Position numbers and translations under genes: made by a program
Notes under the pieces: model-generated
Seen by the model: the letters and a program-made list of their open reading frames with translations, nothing else
What the model was told of the DNA's origin: nothing
The model's database searches: none
Shown: positions 42,410 to 52,177 of the stretch, piece after piece
Layout: each line of letters opens with the position of its first letter
How positions within the stretch are numbered: position 1 is the first letter of the stretch
Origin: Bacillota bacterium
Lineage (GTDB): Bacteria; Bacillota; Clostridia; Lachnospirales; Lachnospiraceae
DNA length: 58,608 bases
Direction of reading: 5' to 3'
Assembly: GCA_023421505.1 (NCBI GenBank)
Contig: JAEZTJ010000039.1
Location: forward strand, 1-58,608

Positions 42410-43138
42410 ATGCATAATTTTATTATTCTAGATGATGATATCACACATAATAATTATACAAAAAAGAGATTGAATGCTATTATACAAAAGCATAGTATTC
42501 CGGTCCATGAGGTGTTCTGTACGACTAATCCCAAAGAGGTTTTGCTATACAGCTCTATGAATAAGATGAAAAATAATATTTATCTGCTTGATGTCAATGT
42601 CCAAAGTAAGATAACAGGAATTGATGTGGCGGGTATGATCCGAAAGCAGGAGGCTCAAGCCTATCTCATTTATATCTCGGCTTATCCGGAATATGTAATG
42701 CCAAGTCTTAAAACAAAGGTTTTTGATTATTTAATAAAGCCGGTTTCCACCGAGCTTCTGGAAACATGCATCTTATCTGTTATAAGAGATTATAGCATTC
42801 TGAATAAAAATAAGCCGGTTCAAACTCTAAATATAACGTCTGGATTTAAAGTATATCATATCCCCCTCGAGGAGATCGTCTTTTTTGAAAAATATGGACA
42901 CGTATTGATCGTACATACCGTTACCGGCAGAATTGAAGGATCTGAATCACTTGAAAGTATTGAACAGAAATTGAATAGAATAACATTTTACAGAAATCAT
43001 AAATCTTTTATTGTTAATATCAGTTATATTTCTGGAATTGATTATGCAAATAATATGATTCAATTAAAAAACGGCGAAGAATGCCCTGTATCAAAACGTC
43101 ACAAAAAGGAATTGAAGCTATTATGCAGTCAAATATAA
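42410..43138 (+). CDS. LytTR-family response regulator
   Basis: 242 residues with GGAGG upstream of ATG 42410. The receiver (acidic pair DDD near residues 7-9, phosphoacceptor Asp in IYLLDVNVQSKITG near 60, K in LIKPVS near 110) is followed by a LytTR DNA-binding domain (FKVYHIPLEEIVFFEKYGHV, YRNHKSFIVNISYI). It is coupled to the GHKL-like gene that overlaps its end. Targets are unknown. Confidence 0.9.
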   Translation: MHNFIILDDDITHNNYTKKRLNAIIQKHSIPVHEVFCTTNPKEVLLYSSMNKMKNNIYLLDVNVQSKITGIDVAGMIRKQEAQAYLIYISAYPEYVMPSLKTKVFDYLIKPVSTELLETCILSVIRDYSILNKNKPVQTLNITSGFKVYHIPLEEIVFFEKYGHVLIVHTVTGRIEGSESLESIEQKLNRITFYRNHKSFIVNISYISGIDYANNMIQLKNGEECPVSKRHKKELKLLCSQI

Positions 43139-43818
43139 TTTTTTATCTCACAGTAGTCATATCTCTTGTGCTTATTGCCTTAATGTTAAGTCTGATACTG
43201 CTTCAAAGACAGCAGCAACTCCGCAGCAGGAAGCTCGAAAAGCTCCAGCAGGAAGGTATCCTCTACAAGGATCTAATTCTGGACGAATATGCTAGAATGC
43301 GGCACGATTATAACAATATGCTGCAAACTCTCACGAATATGATTGAGGAAGAGGACATCACTGCCCTAAAGGAGTACCAACCTATATTACATGAGAAGGC
43401 TCAATACTACCATAAGAACAGTATCCTGCAGTTTGAGAAGGTGAGAAATTTATTCCTACTGAATGCACTTTACCGTATATCCCAAGAGGCTGCGAAGTCC
43501 GGAATAATGCTAAACATTATGATAACCGGTAAAATCGAACAACATTATCCATACGAGGACGAGCTTCATCCTCTCTTCGCAGAATGCATGAATTCCGTTT
43601 ATTCTTCAAAATCGGATGCGGACCTTAAGATTACCCTGGGGCTTCGAGAAAGTCAAGAAGGATTGTATATTTCGTTCGTCAGTAAGCAAGAGCCATGTCT
43701 TAAGAATTTTAAGTTCGATGGGTTAACATCACTCCCTCCGCATGTACGAAAAATTTTTATCTATAATACCTTTATCAAAGATAATTGCTTTATTCAGGAA
43801 GTACTAATTCCCCGCTGA
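43123..43818 (+). CDS. GHKL-like sensor protein with decayed ATP-binding domain
   Basis: 231 residues from ATG 43123, overlapping the LytTR gene by 16 bases. One membrane helix (IIFYLTVVISLVLIALMLSL) is followed by a helical segment with H-box ARMRHDYNNMLQTL (His near residue 61), as in FsrC/AgrC kinases. The ATPase part is poor: the N-box Asn is replaced (PLFAECMNSVYSS), and there is no GxGL motif near the C-terminus (SLPPHVRKIFIYN). It may be a pseudokinase, phosphatase or scaffold for the LytTR regulator. The frame is clean, so recent decay is not indicated. Confidence 0.75.
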   Translation: MQSNIIFYLTVVISLVLIALMLSLILLQRQQQLRSRKLEKLQQEGILYKDLILDEYARMRHDYNNMLQTLTNMIEEEDITALKEYQPILHEKAQYYHKNSILQFEKVRNLFLLNALYRISQEAAKSGIMLNIMITGKIEQHYPYEDELHPLFAECMNSVYSSKSDADLKITLGLRESQEGLYISFVSKQEPCLKNFKFDGLTSLPPHVRKIFIYNTFIKDNCFIQEVLIPR

Positions 43819-43960
43819 AGGAATGATGCATTATAATTTTATGCCCGTTTATGCCGCAAAAGGCTCCGTATAGGTAGAAACAATTGTTAATTAGATATCT
43901 TTATGATAAATTCTAGAATTATAATAGTCATAGATTTCTAGCATTTAGAGAGGTGAAGAA

Positions 43961-44368
43961 TTGGAGAGTTTAAATTCAGCTCATGTGATTGGAACGCCGC
44001 GTAACATTCATATATTACTGATTGATGATGAAGAATACTTGGTCAATCTTTGGAAAAAGATCATTGAAAGGCATGGCTATCATGTAAGCAGTTATACGAA
44101 CGGCTTGGAAGCATTAAAAGATTTCCAATCCAATCCTAATATCTATGATATAATAATCACCGACCAATCCATGCCGAAAATTAACGGCTTGAAACTGGCT
44201 GAGGAGATATTGGCAGTTCGTAAGGATATTAAAATCATCCTCTGCACAGGGTACCTTGGTGATATCGAATACCAGGCGAAGGATCATGTCTATGATATTC
44301 TACTGAAGCCATTTAATAGTAATACCCTGATAGAAGCAATTCAAAAAAATCTAGCAGATCGCATCTGA
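43961..44368 (+). CDS. Single-domain response regulator (CheY-like)
   Basis: 135 residues from a TTG start at 43961, with GAGAGGTG upstream. It has LLIDDEEYLV (acidic pair), phosphoacceptor Asp in IIITDQSMPKING, Thr in ILCTGYLG and Lys in LLKPFNS, with no output domain. It resembles the receiver at the end of the hybrid kinase (SDQSMPG), which suggests shared ancestry and possibly a shared phosphorelay. It sits between the kinases and the chemoreceptor. Confidence 0.88.
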   Translation: MESLNSAHVIGTPRNIHILLIDDEEYLVNLWKKIIERHGYHVSSYTNGLEALKDFQSNPNIYDIIITDQSMPKINGLKLAEEILAVRKDIKIILCTGYLGDIEYQAKDHVYDILLKPFNSNTLIEAIQKNLADRI

Positions 44369-44398
44369 GTTCTAAAAAGTTAGATAATAAATTATTAC

Positions 44399-44439
44399 AA
44401 AAAAAGATAGAGCAGATGTTTCTGTTCTATCTTTTTTTG
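44399..44439 (+). terminator. Rho-independent terminator after the receiver gene
   Basis: AAAAAAGATAGA pairs with TCTATCTTTTTT around a CAGATGTTTCTG inner stem, ending in seven T. The 330-bp gap to the next start (44369-44701) holds this and the promoter region of the chemoreceptor; I see no other gene in it. Confidence 0.85.
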
Positions 44440-44701
44440 TAGTTCTTTAACTCTTTTAAAAATAGGCAATACGAAGCAATATAGTTAATAATACAATCTA
44501 CCAAGATCAATGACCGTTGATGTTTAAAAGATGACCGTTTGAGTTGAGCTTATTGTTTCTGTTTCGGATAGATGTTATTGTCGAATTATCAAACAAGAAC
44601 TTACAGAAAGGATGATCATTATTAATCAAACATCAAACTACATTAAAAAATTTAATTTACATCATTTTATAAGCTCTAGCTCAATAAGGGGATCGAAATC
44701 A

Positions 44702-46801
44702 ATGCGAAGTATAAAAACTCGAATCGTCATTTTTATGAGTGTTATACTCTCCCTGTCTTGTGCTGTCCTTGGATTTATAGCCTATTACTCATCCTATAAT
44801 ACATTAACTGATAACATTGAGACCCTTCTTCCCAAAAGTGCCGAGGAAGCCGCGATGATTATGAGCAGTCGTATCAAAGAAAAGCTGTCTATTCTTATTA
44901 CAATTGCAGAAGCAGATGTTCTTCAGAACCCCACAGTCTCAGCGGAAGACAAGGTAGCCTTTATTAGTGATATGAAGAATAGTACGGATTTCAATAGCAT
45001 AAGTATGCTTGACATGGAAGGATATACGATGCCACGTACTGATAAATCGATGTTACTTAATGACCGAGATTATTTTATCAAAGCCTCAAACGGAGAGCCT
45101 AACGCATCTGACCCTTTTGTATCTCGGTTAGATAATACCTCAATGATCATGACCTATGCAGCACCCATTAAGAGTGAAGATAAAATTGTAGGAGTTTTAG
45201 TAGCTTATGCCAATGGCGATGCACTCAGCGAATTATGTAAAGACATTCAGATTGGTGAAGGCGGAGATGCCTTCATGATTAACAGCACCGGCATTACCAT
45301 AGCCAGTCGGGATCAAAAGAAAGTTCTTTCCATGGTAAACGACATGGAAATTGCTAAGGAGAATGCAATCCTTACCCAACTTGCTTCGATTGAAGAATTA
45401 ATGATACAAGGAAAAACAGGCTTTGGTTCATATATCGACCTTGTAGAAGTGCAGTCTGAAGATGCTGATGAGGCAGCTGTAAATTCCATGGAAGAATCCG
45501 AAGCCGATGTTAATGCAACCGAGTCTGAGGCTGAACTGCAAAAAGTAGCAAAGTTTGTAGCCTACGCGCCAATTAGCGGTACAGGATGGTCAATTGCCGT
45601 GACTATTCCAAAATCTGAAGTATTTGCTAAATTAAATATAATGACCTTTATTATAATTGGCATTACGGTGTTGGTATTATCAATCAGTATGATAGCTTCC
45701 CTTATTCTGGCAGCACGTATCGCCAAACCGCTTAAATTAGCAGCGATCCATCTTGAAGGCGTGGCTTCTGGGGATTTTACATCGCAAGTCCCTCCAAACT
45801 TCTTAAAGATGAAGGATGAAACAGGAGTTTTGGCAAATGCTGTTAATACCATGCAAAAAGCTCTGGTTGAATTAATCGGTGGAGTAAGGCAATCCGCCGA
45901 AAACATGGTTGAAATGGTATCCCATGTTGATGAAAACATGGTTATCTTGAATAAAGGAATTACAGATATTGCAGCAACAAGCGAACAAATTTCTGCGAGC
46001 ATGGAAGAAACTGCAGCTTCCTCAGAGGAGATGAATGCCACCTCTTCAGAGATAGAAACAGCTATTGATGACATTGCTAAGAAGGCCCAGGATGGTGTAA
46101 TTACAGCAACTGAAATCAGTCAAAGAGCAAAAGAACTGACCTTGAAGGCACATACGTCACAGGAGCAGGCCTCCAGTATATATTCCTCCACTCAGACAAA
46201 TCTGAAAAAGGCTATTGAGCAGACAAAATCAGTAGAACAAATCAGTGCTCTTTCCGACGCTATCCTTCAGATCACCTCACAGACAAATTTATTGGCACTA
46301 AACGCTGCAATTGAAGCAGCGAGAGCCGGTGAGGCAGGCAAAGGATTTGCAGTAGTAGCGGACGAAATCCGTAAATTAGCCGAAAATTCTAAAAAGACGG
46401 TAAGCCAAATTCAGGATATTGCAAAAACTGTAATTGAATCGGTTGGTAATCTAGCTACAAATTCAGAAAGTGTACTGGATTTTATCGACAAACAGGTTAT
46501 AAAGGATTATCAGAATATGGTATCCATCGGAGAACAATACAGTAAGGATGCTACTTACATAGATGATCAGATGTGTGAACTGAGTGCAACCTCACAGCAA
46601 TTGACAGCGTCAATACAGAATATGACCAGAACAATCAATGAAATCAGTTCCGCCACGAATGAAAGTGCTGATAACACTTTGGATATTGCAAATAAAACGG
46701 GTGACATATATCAAAAATCCAAGATTATCATTGAGGATTCTACTAAAGCCAGAGAAAGCTCTCTAAACGTGATTAATTTGATCCAACGCTTTAAAATTTA
46801 A
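44702..46801 (+). CDS. Methyl-accepting chemotaxis protein with dCache-type sensor
   Basis: 699 residues from ATG 44702 (MRSIKTRIVIF), behind AAGGGG. An upstream ATG at 44612 adds 30 polar residues and has its AGAAAGG box directly adjacent, so it is less likely. A membrane helix at 8-28 and one near 335 enclose a dCache-like sensor (PRTDKSMLLNDRDYFIKAS, ASDPFVSRLDN). HAMP follows, then the signalling domain with the conserved hairpin tip (QTNLLALNAAIEAARAGEAG). An acidic Glu/Asp/Ala-rich insert (DADEAAVNSMEESEADVNA) interrupts the sensor around residues 255-285. No C-terminal CheR-binding pentapeptide is seen. Confidence 0.92.
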   Translation: MRSIKTRIVIFMSVILSLSCAVLGFIAYYSSYNTLTDNIETLLPKSAEEAAMIMSSRIKEKLSILITIAEADVLQNPTVSAEDKVAFISDMKNSTDFNSISMLDMEGYTMPRTDKSMLLNDRDYFIKASNGEPNASDPFVSRLDNTSMIMTYAAPIKSEDKIVGVLVAYANGDALSELCKDIQIGEGGDAFMINSTGITIASRDQKKVLSMVNDMEIAKENAILTQLASIEELMIQGKTGFGSYIDLVEVQSEDADEAAVNSMEESEADVNATESEAELQKVAKFVAYAPISGTGWSIAVTIPKSEVFAKLNIMTFIIIGITVLVLSISMIASLILAARIAKPLKLAAIHLEGVASGDFTSQVPPNFLKMKDETGVLANAVNTMQKALVELIGGVRQSAENMVEMVSHVDENMVILNKGITDIAATSEQISASMEETAASSEEMNATSSEIETAIDDIAKKAQDGVITATEISQRAKELTLKAHTSQEQASSIYSSTQTNLKKAIEQTKSVEQISALSDAILQITSQTNLLALNAAIEAARAGEAGKGFAVVADEIRKLAENSKKTVSQIQDIAKTVIESVGNLATNSESVLDFIDKQVIKDYQNMVSIGEQYSKDATYIDDQMCELSATSQQLTASIQNMTRTINEISSATNESADNTLDIANKTGDIYQKSKIIIEDSTKARESSLNVINLIQRFKI

Positions 46802-46840
46802 TTTCCGCTGTCACAAACAGCTCAGAATATTTTAAGGGAA

Positions 46841-46879
46841 CAGGGTATGCACATAAAAAATTGCATACCCTGATTTTTT
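46841..46879 (+). terminator. Rho-independent terminator of the chemoreceptor gene
   Basis: CAGGGTATGC pairs perfectly with GCATACCCTG and is followed by ATTTTTT. It lies about 40 bases after the stop. Confidence 0.9.
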
Positions 46880-46975
46880 ATAAAATGCTTTATTACTCAA
46901 TCAAGCTTCGGATCACCAATTAAACCAGGTGTATTTTCAATTCGCCCACAGCCAAGGCACCGGAGCCTTCTAAAC

Positions 46976-47761
46976 TTACTTTTGAATCTGCCTTCCCTCA
47001 TGGTTAATACTAAAATCATCCTTATAAATCAGCTGCGAAATCGGCACCAGTTCATACCCCTGCTCCTTCAAGCCTGTGATTACTTGATCCAGAGACTCTG
47101 CGGTATGCTTTGTGCCACTATGCAAAAGAATAATAGAGCCATTTTCCAGGTTGTCATTTTGAGTACATCTCTTAACAATACTGTTAATTCCATAATCCTT
47201 CCAGTCCATGGAATCAACATCCCATTGAATCGTATAGTACCCACAATCCCTTGCAGTTCCGACGAGATTATCGTTATAATCACCATAGGGTGCACGAAAC
47301 AAATTCATCTCAATTCCGGTCAGCTCTTTTACTCTATCATGCGCTGTCATAATCTCTTCTTTACACTGTTTACTTGATAATTGAGACATCTGCTTATGAT
47401 TCTCACTATGATTGCCAAGATCATGACCAGCTTTTGCAATTGCTTTCATATCCTCCGGATATTTCTCAGTCCATTCTCCAGTCACAAAAAAGGTGGCCTT
47501 AACATAATACTTTGACAAAGTATCCAAAATACTTTGTGTGTCTTCATTCCCCCAAGCTACATCAAAGCTTAGAGCTACCTTCTTTTCATCCGTATTCACG
47601 CTGTAAATCGGAATATCTCTCCTGCTTCCTATTTTTGATACAGTAATAGCACCGGGAAAAACCTTTATTCCAAATCCGATGATCATTAAGATGCTTAATA
47701 CAACAACCCCGACCTTTAAAAACAAAGCAATATTCTTTTTTCTCTCTGAGTTTGGCTCCAT
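46976..47761 (-). CDS. Membrane-anchored polysaccharide deacetylase (PdaB-like)
   Basis: 261 residues. One membrane helix (residues 13-33) is followed by a NodB-homology domain with SFDVAWGNEDT in place of the usual TFDDGP, a feature of PdaB proteins, then GNHSENHKQMSQL, RAPYGDYND and WDVDSMDWKDYG. The family de-N-acetylates peptidoglycan or similar glycans outside the cell; in Bacillus PdaB acts in spore cortex maintenance. Whether this copy is sporulation-linked is not shown. A truncated paralogue lies at 28010-28294. Confidence 0.9.
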   Translation of the reverse strand: MEPNSERKKNIALFLKVGVVVLSILMIIGFGIKVFPGAITVSKIGSRRDIPIYSVNTDEKKVALSFDVAWGNEDTQSILDTLSKYYVKATFFVTGEWTEKYPEDMKAIAKAGHDLGNHSENHKQMSQLSSKQCKEEIMTAHDRVKELTGIEMNLFRAPYGDYNDNLVGTARDCGYYTIQWDVDSMDWKDYGINSIVKRCTQNDNLENGSIILLHSGTKHTAESLDQVITGLKEQGYELVPISQLIYKDDFSINHEGRQIQK

Positions 47762-47944
47762 AGCTTCACCGCTTAATAAGTCTTAGTATAAATATATCGT
47801 AAAGGCTAGGCCATTATTCTTGTTGTAAGTAAGGCAAGTAATCCGATAACACTCCTTGTTTATAATTGAATTGAAAAAAGTATACACCCAAATAAACAAT
47901 AGAATTAATCCGAAACGATTTGTTAATTATATCCAATAGTAGAT

Positions 47945-47996
47945 AAAAGATGATAGAAGCCTACTGCTGTTTTGGCAGAATATTCTATCATCTTTT
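47945..47996 (-). terminator. Terminator of the rhaBA operon
   Basis: AAAAGATGATAGAA pairs perfectly with TTCTATCATCTTTT around a 24-base loop. It works on both strands and lies 60 bases past the rhaA stop codon. Confidence 0.85.
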
Positions 47997-48054
47997 CTAT
48001 TATAACAAATAATTTTGTAACAAAAATCTATCTATTCACTATTGCCCTCTATAA

Positions 48055-49308
48055 TTAGCATCTCTTTGCTAAAACATTATTCTCGTATTCTTTTACTACC
48101 GCAAACCAGTCTTCCTTCTGTGGAACATTGTTGATCTCACAGAAATAATTCCATACATCACCGAAAGGATACAGCTTTAATTCCTCCTGCAGCATTTGAA
48201 GCTCTGTAAAGTTATTATCATTCTGCAGAGCCGCAAGCCTTTCATTCGGAGACAGCATCGCATATAAAAGGGCCTTCTGCATATTTCTCATACCCACTAC
48301 CCAGGCTGAGATTCGATTGATGCTTGCATCAAAGAAATCAAGACCGATAAGTACACGGTTAAGTGCGTCACAACGTACGATTTCCTTTGCAATCTCTTTT
48401 AATTCATCATCGAAAATAACTACATGATCACTATCCCATCTTACCGGTCTTGTTACATGCAGAGCTAGTTTATCTGAGAATAACAGCATGGAAGGAATTT
48501 TATCTGATACCATCTCGGTCGGATGATAATGACCGTTATCAAGAAGGCATAGAATATTATTCTTCGCTGCGTAATTCATATAAAATTCGTGGGAACCTAC
48601 GGTGCAGGCCTCTAAACCAATACCGAAAACCTTCGATTCTACCGCAACATTAACAAGGCTCTTATCATAATCGATCGATAAGATCTGGTCAAGAGAATCC
48701 TTAAGTCTTGCTCTTGGACTGAATCGGTCTGCAGGGATATCCTTAAAGCCATCGGGAATCCAGATATTCATCAAGCAAGGGGTTCCAAGCTCTTTAGCAA
48801 AATATTCTGATATTCTTAAGCAAGCCTTGCCATGGTTGATCCAGAAGGTTCTGATGCTCTCATCAGCATTTGATAAAGTTAAGCCTTCTGCCTTTGGATG
48901 AGAAAAATAGGTAGGATTAAAGTCGATTCCAAGTCCTCTTTCCTTCGCAAAGGTAACCCACTTTGCAAAATGCTTCGGTTCAAGCTTATCACGGTCAACT
49001 TCCTCACCCGGCTCAAATATAGCATAGTTTGCATGAAGATTTATTCTGTGCTTTCCAGGAAGAAGAGAAAATACCTTATCAATATCTGCCATTAATTCTT
49101 CCGGGTTTCTTGCCTTTCCCATATAATTGCCGGTAGCCTGAATACCACCCGATAACTGATCTGCACCCTCAAAGCCTGCAACATCATCTCCCTGCCAGCA
49201 ATGCATTGAGATGGAAACCTTCTTTAATTCTTCCAATACCTGATCTGTATCTACTCCGATATTCTGATAAATTTCCTTTGCTGATTCATATCTTTGTTTT
49301 GTTGTCAT
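48055..49308 (-). CDS. rhaA: L-rhamnose isomerase
   Basis: 417 residues, the usual length for RhaA. It converts L-rhamnose to L-rhamnulose, the first step of rhamnose use, with Mn2+ or Zn2+ in a TIM barrel. The family signature is visible from SMHCWQGDDVAGFEG near residue 33 to the metal-binding LCLLDNGHYHPTEMVSDKIP and KLALHVTRPVRWDSDHV. The start overlaps the rhaB stop by four bases (ATGA). rhaD (aldolase) is not in this window. Confidence 0.96.
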   Translation of the reverse strand: MTTKQRYESAKEIYQNIGVDTDQVLEELKKVSISMHCWQGDDVAGFEGADQLSGGIQATGNYMGKARNPEELMADIDKVFSLLPGKHRINLHANYAIFEPGEEVDRDKLEPKHFAKWVTFAKERGLGIDFNPTYFSHPKAEGLTLSNADESIRTFWINHGKACLRISEYFAKELGTPCLMNIWIPDGFKDIPADRFSPRARLKDSLDQILSIDYDKSLVNVAVESKVFGIGLEACTVGSHEFYMNYAAKNNILCLLDNGHYHPTEMVSDKIPSMLLFSDKLALHVTRPVRWDSDHVVIFDDELKEIAKEIVRCDALNRVLIGLDFFDASINRISAWVVGMRNMQKALLYAMLSPNERLAALQNDNNFTELQMLQEELKLYPFGDVWNYFCEINNVPQKEDWFAVVKEYENNVLAKRC

Positions 49309-50738
49309 ATTAATTTTTCCTCACTTTTTATTTTCTCACTATACTTTATAATTGAAAAGGATTCAAAAACTCCCTGTCTTGCATCCTCGATTGTGGCATA
49401 AACTCCGTCCTTAAGCATCTGAGCCAGAATATTACCAATAGCGGTAGCTTCCGTTGGCCCTGCATAGATATCCTTTTTCGTACATTTCGCGGTTAATTCA
49501 TTTAAATAACCTGCGTTAGCACCGCCACCAACAATATGAATTCGATGATAGGTTCTTCCCGTTATTGTTTCAATCTCCTCAACTGTCTTTGCGTAGCTCT
49601 CAGCTAGACTCTGATAAACACAGGCTGCTATCTCACCAACAGTATTCGGTATCTCTTGATTCGTATCCTTACAATACCCCTTAATTGCCTCCGTCATATT
49701 ATCTGGTGCGAGGAAGCACTCGGCATTGACATCCACTCTGGAAGCAAAGTTGTCTGCTTCCTGTGCTAAGCTACATAGCTCGGCAAAGGAATAGGCATCC
49801 TCTAATTCATGTCTTACCGATTGGATCATCCAAAGCCCCATAATATTTTTTAAATATCTGAAGCGATAATCAATACCGCCTTCATTTGTAAAATTTGCCT
49901 CCCTGCTTTTCAGACTACAATCTGCATTCATTCTTTCTATCCCCATAAGCGACCAGGTGCCAGAGCTTATGTACAGATAGTCATCATCATTTGCAGGGAC
50001 TGATAATACAGCAGAGCCCGTGTCATGCGTTGCAGGTAATACTACCACACAATCAAAACCTACTTCATCAATGATATCTTCATTAAAATTACCTACTACA
50101 GTCTTGGGAAGTGAGATGTTACCGAAAATATCTTTTTTATAACCCAATCGCTTAATCAGTTCGAAGTCCCAATTTTTACTTAGCGGACTAACAAGCTGAG
50201 TTGTTGTCGCATTGGTATATTCCGTAAGCTTATTTCCTGTCAGTAGAAAATTAAAATAATCCGGTATCATAAGTAAGCTCTCGGCCTGCTCCATAAGCTC
50301 AGGATTTTCCGTTTTAATTGCCATAAGCTGATAGATTGAATTAAAGATCAGCTTTTGTATACCTGTTCTTTGATATAGCTCCTCCTCAGATATACTTTCA
50401 TACACCTTTTCATCCATTCCTTCTGTTCTTTTATCCCGGTAACCGGCAGTCTTACCTAGTATCTTATCCTTTGAATCAAGTAGTACAAAATCAACCGCCC
50501 AGGTATCAATCCCCATACTACAGGGTATTTTCCCTATTTCCTTACACCTTTTTAAGCCATTCTTAATTTCGGTAAATAATCGGTCAAGCTCCCAACACAT
50601 AGTGCCGTTATTTTTAACCATTCCATTATCAAACCGATATATCTCTTCCAGTTTTATCTTACCATCCTCAAGATATCCCAATATATGCCTGCCGCTTGAT
50701 GCTCCGATATCTACAGCAAGATAATATTTTTGTTCCAT
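49305..50738 (-). CDS. rhaB: Rhamnulokinase
   Basis: 477 residues of the FGGY sugar-kinase fold. It begins with the phosphate loop YLAVDIGASSGRH and shows GIDTWAVDFVLLD, TQLVSPLSKNWD, ATHDTGSAVLSVP, YISSGTWSLMG and HIVGGGANAGYLN. It phosphorylates L-rhamnulose before aldol cleavage. It is translated together with rhaA. Confidence 0.95.
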   Translation of the reverse strand: MEQKYYLAVDIGASSGRHILGYLEDGKIKLEEIYRFDNGMVKNNGTMCWELDRLFTEIKNGLKRCKEIGKIPCSMGIDTWAVDFVLLDSKDKILGKTAGYRDKRTEGMDEKVYESISEEELYQRTGIQKLIFNSIYQLMAIKTENPELMEQAESLLMIPDYFNFLLTGNKLTEYTNATTTQLVSPLSKNWDFELIKRLGYKKDIFGNISLPKTVVGNFNEDIIDEVGFDCVVVLPATHDTGSAVLSVPANDDDYLYISSGTWSLMGIERMNADCSLKSREANFTNEGGIDYRFRYLKNIMGLWMIQSVRHELEDAYSFAELCSLAQEADNFASRVDVNAECFLAPDNMTEAIKGYCKDTNQEIPNTVGEIAACVYQSLAESYAKTVEEIETITGRTYHRIHIVGGGANAGYLNELTAKCTKKDIYAGPTEATAIGNILAQMLKDGVYATIEDARQGVFESFSIIKYSEKIKSEEKLI

Positions 50739-51086
50739 ATGAAACCTCCATTTAAATAACGCTTATTTAGGTATTTACGAAGCTCAGTAATTGTAAATAT
50801 TGTTTACAATTAATAAAACTATATAGTTCTGCAATTAACTAAATAACACTTATACTAGTTTAATATAAATTATGAAAATAGACGTATTTGCTAACTTCAT
50901 TCGCATATCAATTAACTTAACATAACATGCCTTCCCTTTGAATTAGTTGTACCGAGGAAGACACAGGTACAAATTTTCAAGTGAGGATTATTCACAATTC
51001 ACATTATTCTTATGTTTATATTATACTAAAAAAACGCAAAAAAATAAGGACGCTATTTGATTAGAAAAGTGTCCTTATTTGCATAT
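50739..51086. promoter_or_regulatory. 348-bp rhaB upstream region with inverted repeats
   Basis: AATTGTAAATATTGTTTACAATT (50789-50811) is an inverted repeat about 50 bases before rhaB and is a candidate operator. Next to it AACTATATAGTT (50817-50828) with flanking AATTG repeats the core of the 153-bp element at 57588-57740. Which of the two belongs to rhamnose control is not clear. No gene is seen. Confidence 0.45.
51043..51079 (-). terminator. Terminator of the AraC regulator gene
   Basis: On the minus strand AATAAGGACAC pairs with GCGTCCTTATT (one mismatch) and is followed by TTTTTTGCGTTTTTTT. It starts eight bases after the stop codon at 51087. Confidence 0.88.
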
Positions 51087-52061
51087 TCAATTATTACTTT
51101 TTATCAGTTTATCCCTATACTTTTTGGGTGATACCTCATATTTTTCCTTAAATATTCGATGAAAATAGCTAAGATTATCATAGCCTACTGCAAGTCCGAT
51201 CTTTTCAACCGATAACCTTGTATTGGCAAGAAGATATACTGCCTGGCTCAACCTTTTATTCTGTATTAATTCCGTATAATTTTTACCTGTCATTTTTTTA
51301 ATCATACGGCTTAGATTATAATGATCATAATGAAGTTCCTCTGACAGTTCTAGCAATGTTCCGTCCTTATATCGCTCTTCAATAAATCGTACCACTGACA
51401 GCATTAACTCCTGCTCACTATGGTTTTTACCAACCGTTACCTTATCTGTATGGTTCATAAGCTGCAGAATAATTAGTCCCATCGTTATCTGATTAATTTT
51501 TCTTTTATTTTGTTGGCTGTTCTTAATCGTCCAAATCAGATTCTCAATAAGATTTTGAATCGGCAGGACATCCCGAACCCTAAAGTGCAGATAACTGACC
51601 CTTTCTTCTTCTCCCTTTATACATCCTATGATAAAGTCTCTGATCAGATTCTCTTCCTCTCCAATCATAAGCAGTGCCTGATCAAAAAATTCTGGAAGAA
51701 TAATAAAATTAACAGCTATATCATCCATCCCTGCTGGCATAATTTCCTGGGTAGCATTCTGATTAAGGAATAGAAGTTCTCCGGCACAGAGTGTTATTTC
51801 ATCCTTATTAATAATATGCTTTGTTACTCCTTTGCACATATAGATTACTTCAACATAATTATGAGTATGTTTTGGAAAGTGGACAAATCGTGTATGTGTA
51901 CGGATTTGAATCAGCTTACCGTTTTCAAGCAGCTTTCGGCGATCTACAATCATAGATGTAGAATCCATATACAACTCCTTATTGATCTCAGCTTTCCCTT
52001 TAAGAATATCCTTTTCCTCCTGTGTTATTTCCTCCAGCTGTCTCAAAATTTCTATATTCAT
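51087..52061 (-). CDS. AraC-family regulator, probably of rhamnose genes (RhaR/RhaS-like)
   Basis: 324 residues from ATG 52061. A cupin-type domain (FVHFPKHTHNYVEVIYMCKG, LCAGELLFLNQNA) precedes two AraC helix-turn-helix motifs (AVYLLANTRLSVEKIGLAVG, YFHRIFKEKYEVSPKKYRDK). It lies upstream of rhaBA in the same orientation, with its own terminator. Control of rhaBA is inferred from position. Confidence 0.9.
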   Translation of the reverse strand: MNIEILRQLEEITQEEKDILKGKAEINKELYMDSTSMIVDRRKLLENGKLIQIRTHTRFVHFPKHTHNYVEVIYMCKGVTKHIINKDEITLCAGELLFLNQNATQEIMPAGMDDIAVNFIILPEFFDQALLMIGEEENLIRDFIIGCIKGEEERVSYLHFRVRDVLPIQNLIENLIWTIKNSQQNKRKINQITMGLIILQLMNHTDKVTVGKNHSEQELMLSVVRFIEERYKDGTLLELSEELHYDHYNLSRMIKKMTGKNYTELIQNKRLSQAVYLLANTRLSVEKIGLAVGYDNLSYFHRIFKEKYEVSPKKYRDKLIKSNN

Positions 52062-52177
52062 TCCCGCTTATCCCTCCTTCCGCCAGATTCATATTTGTAT
52101 GATTTCTAATTATGCTTTCCAAACTTATTTATAATAAAATTCATATTGCTGATTACTTTATGTACAAATGATAAACT

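Noticed and set aside
43081..43122. N-terminal extension of the GHKL-like protein
   Set aside because: The 14 extra codons overlap the LytTR gene and precede a better-placed start just before the membrane helix.
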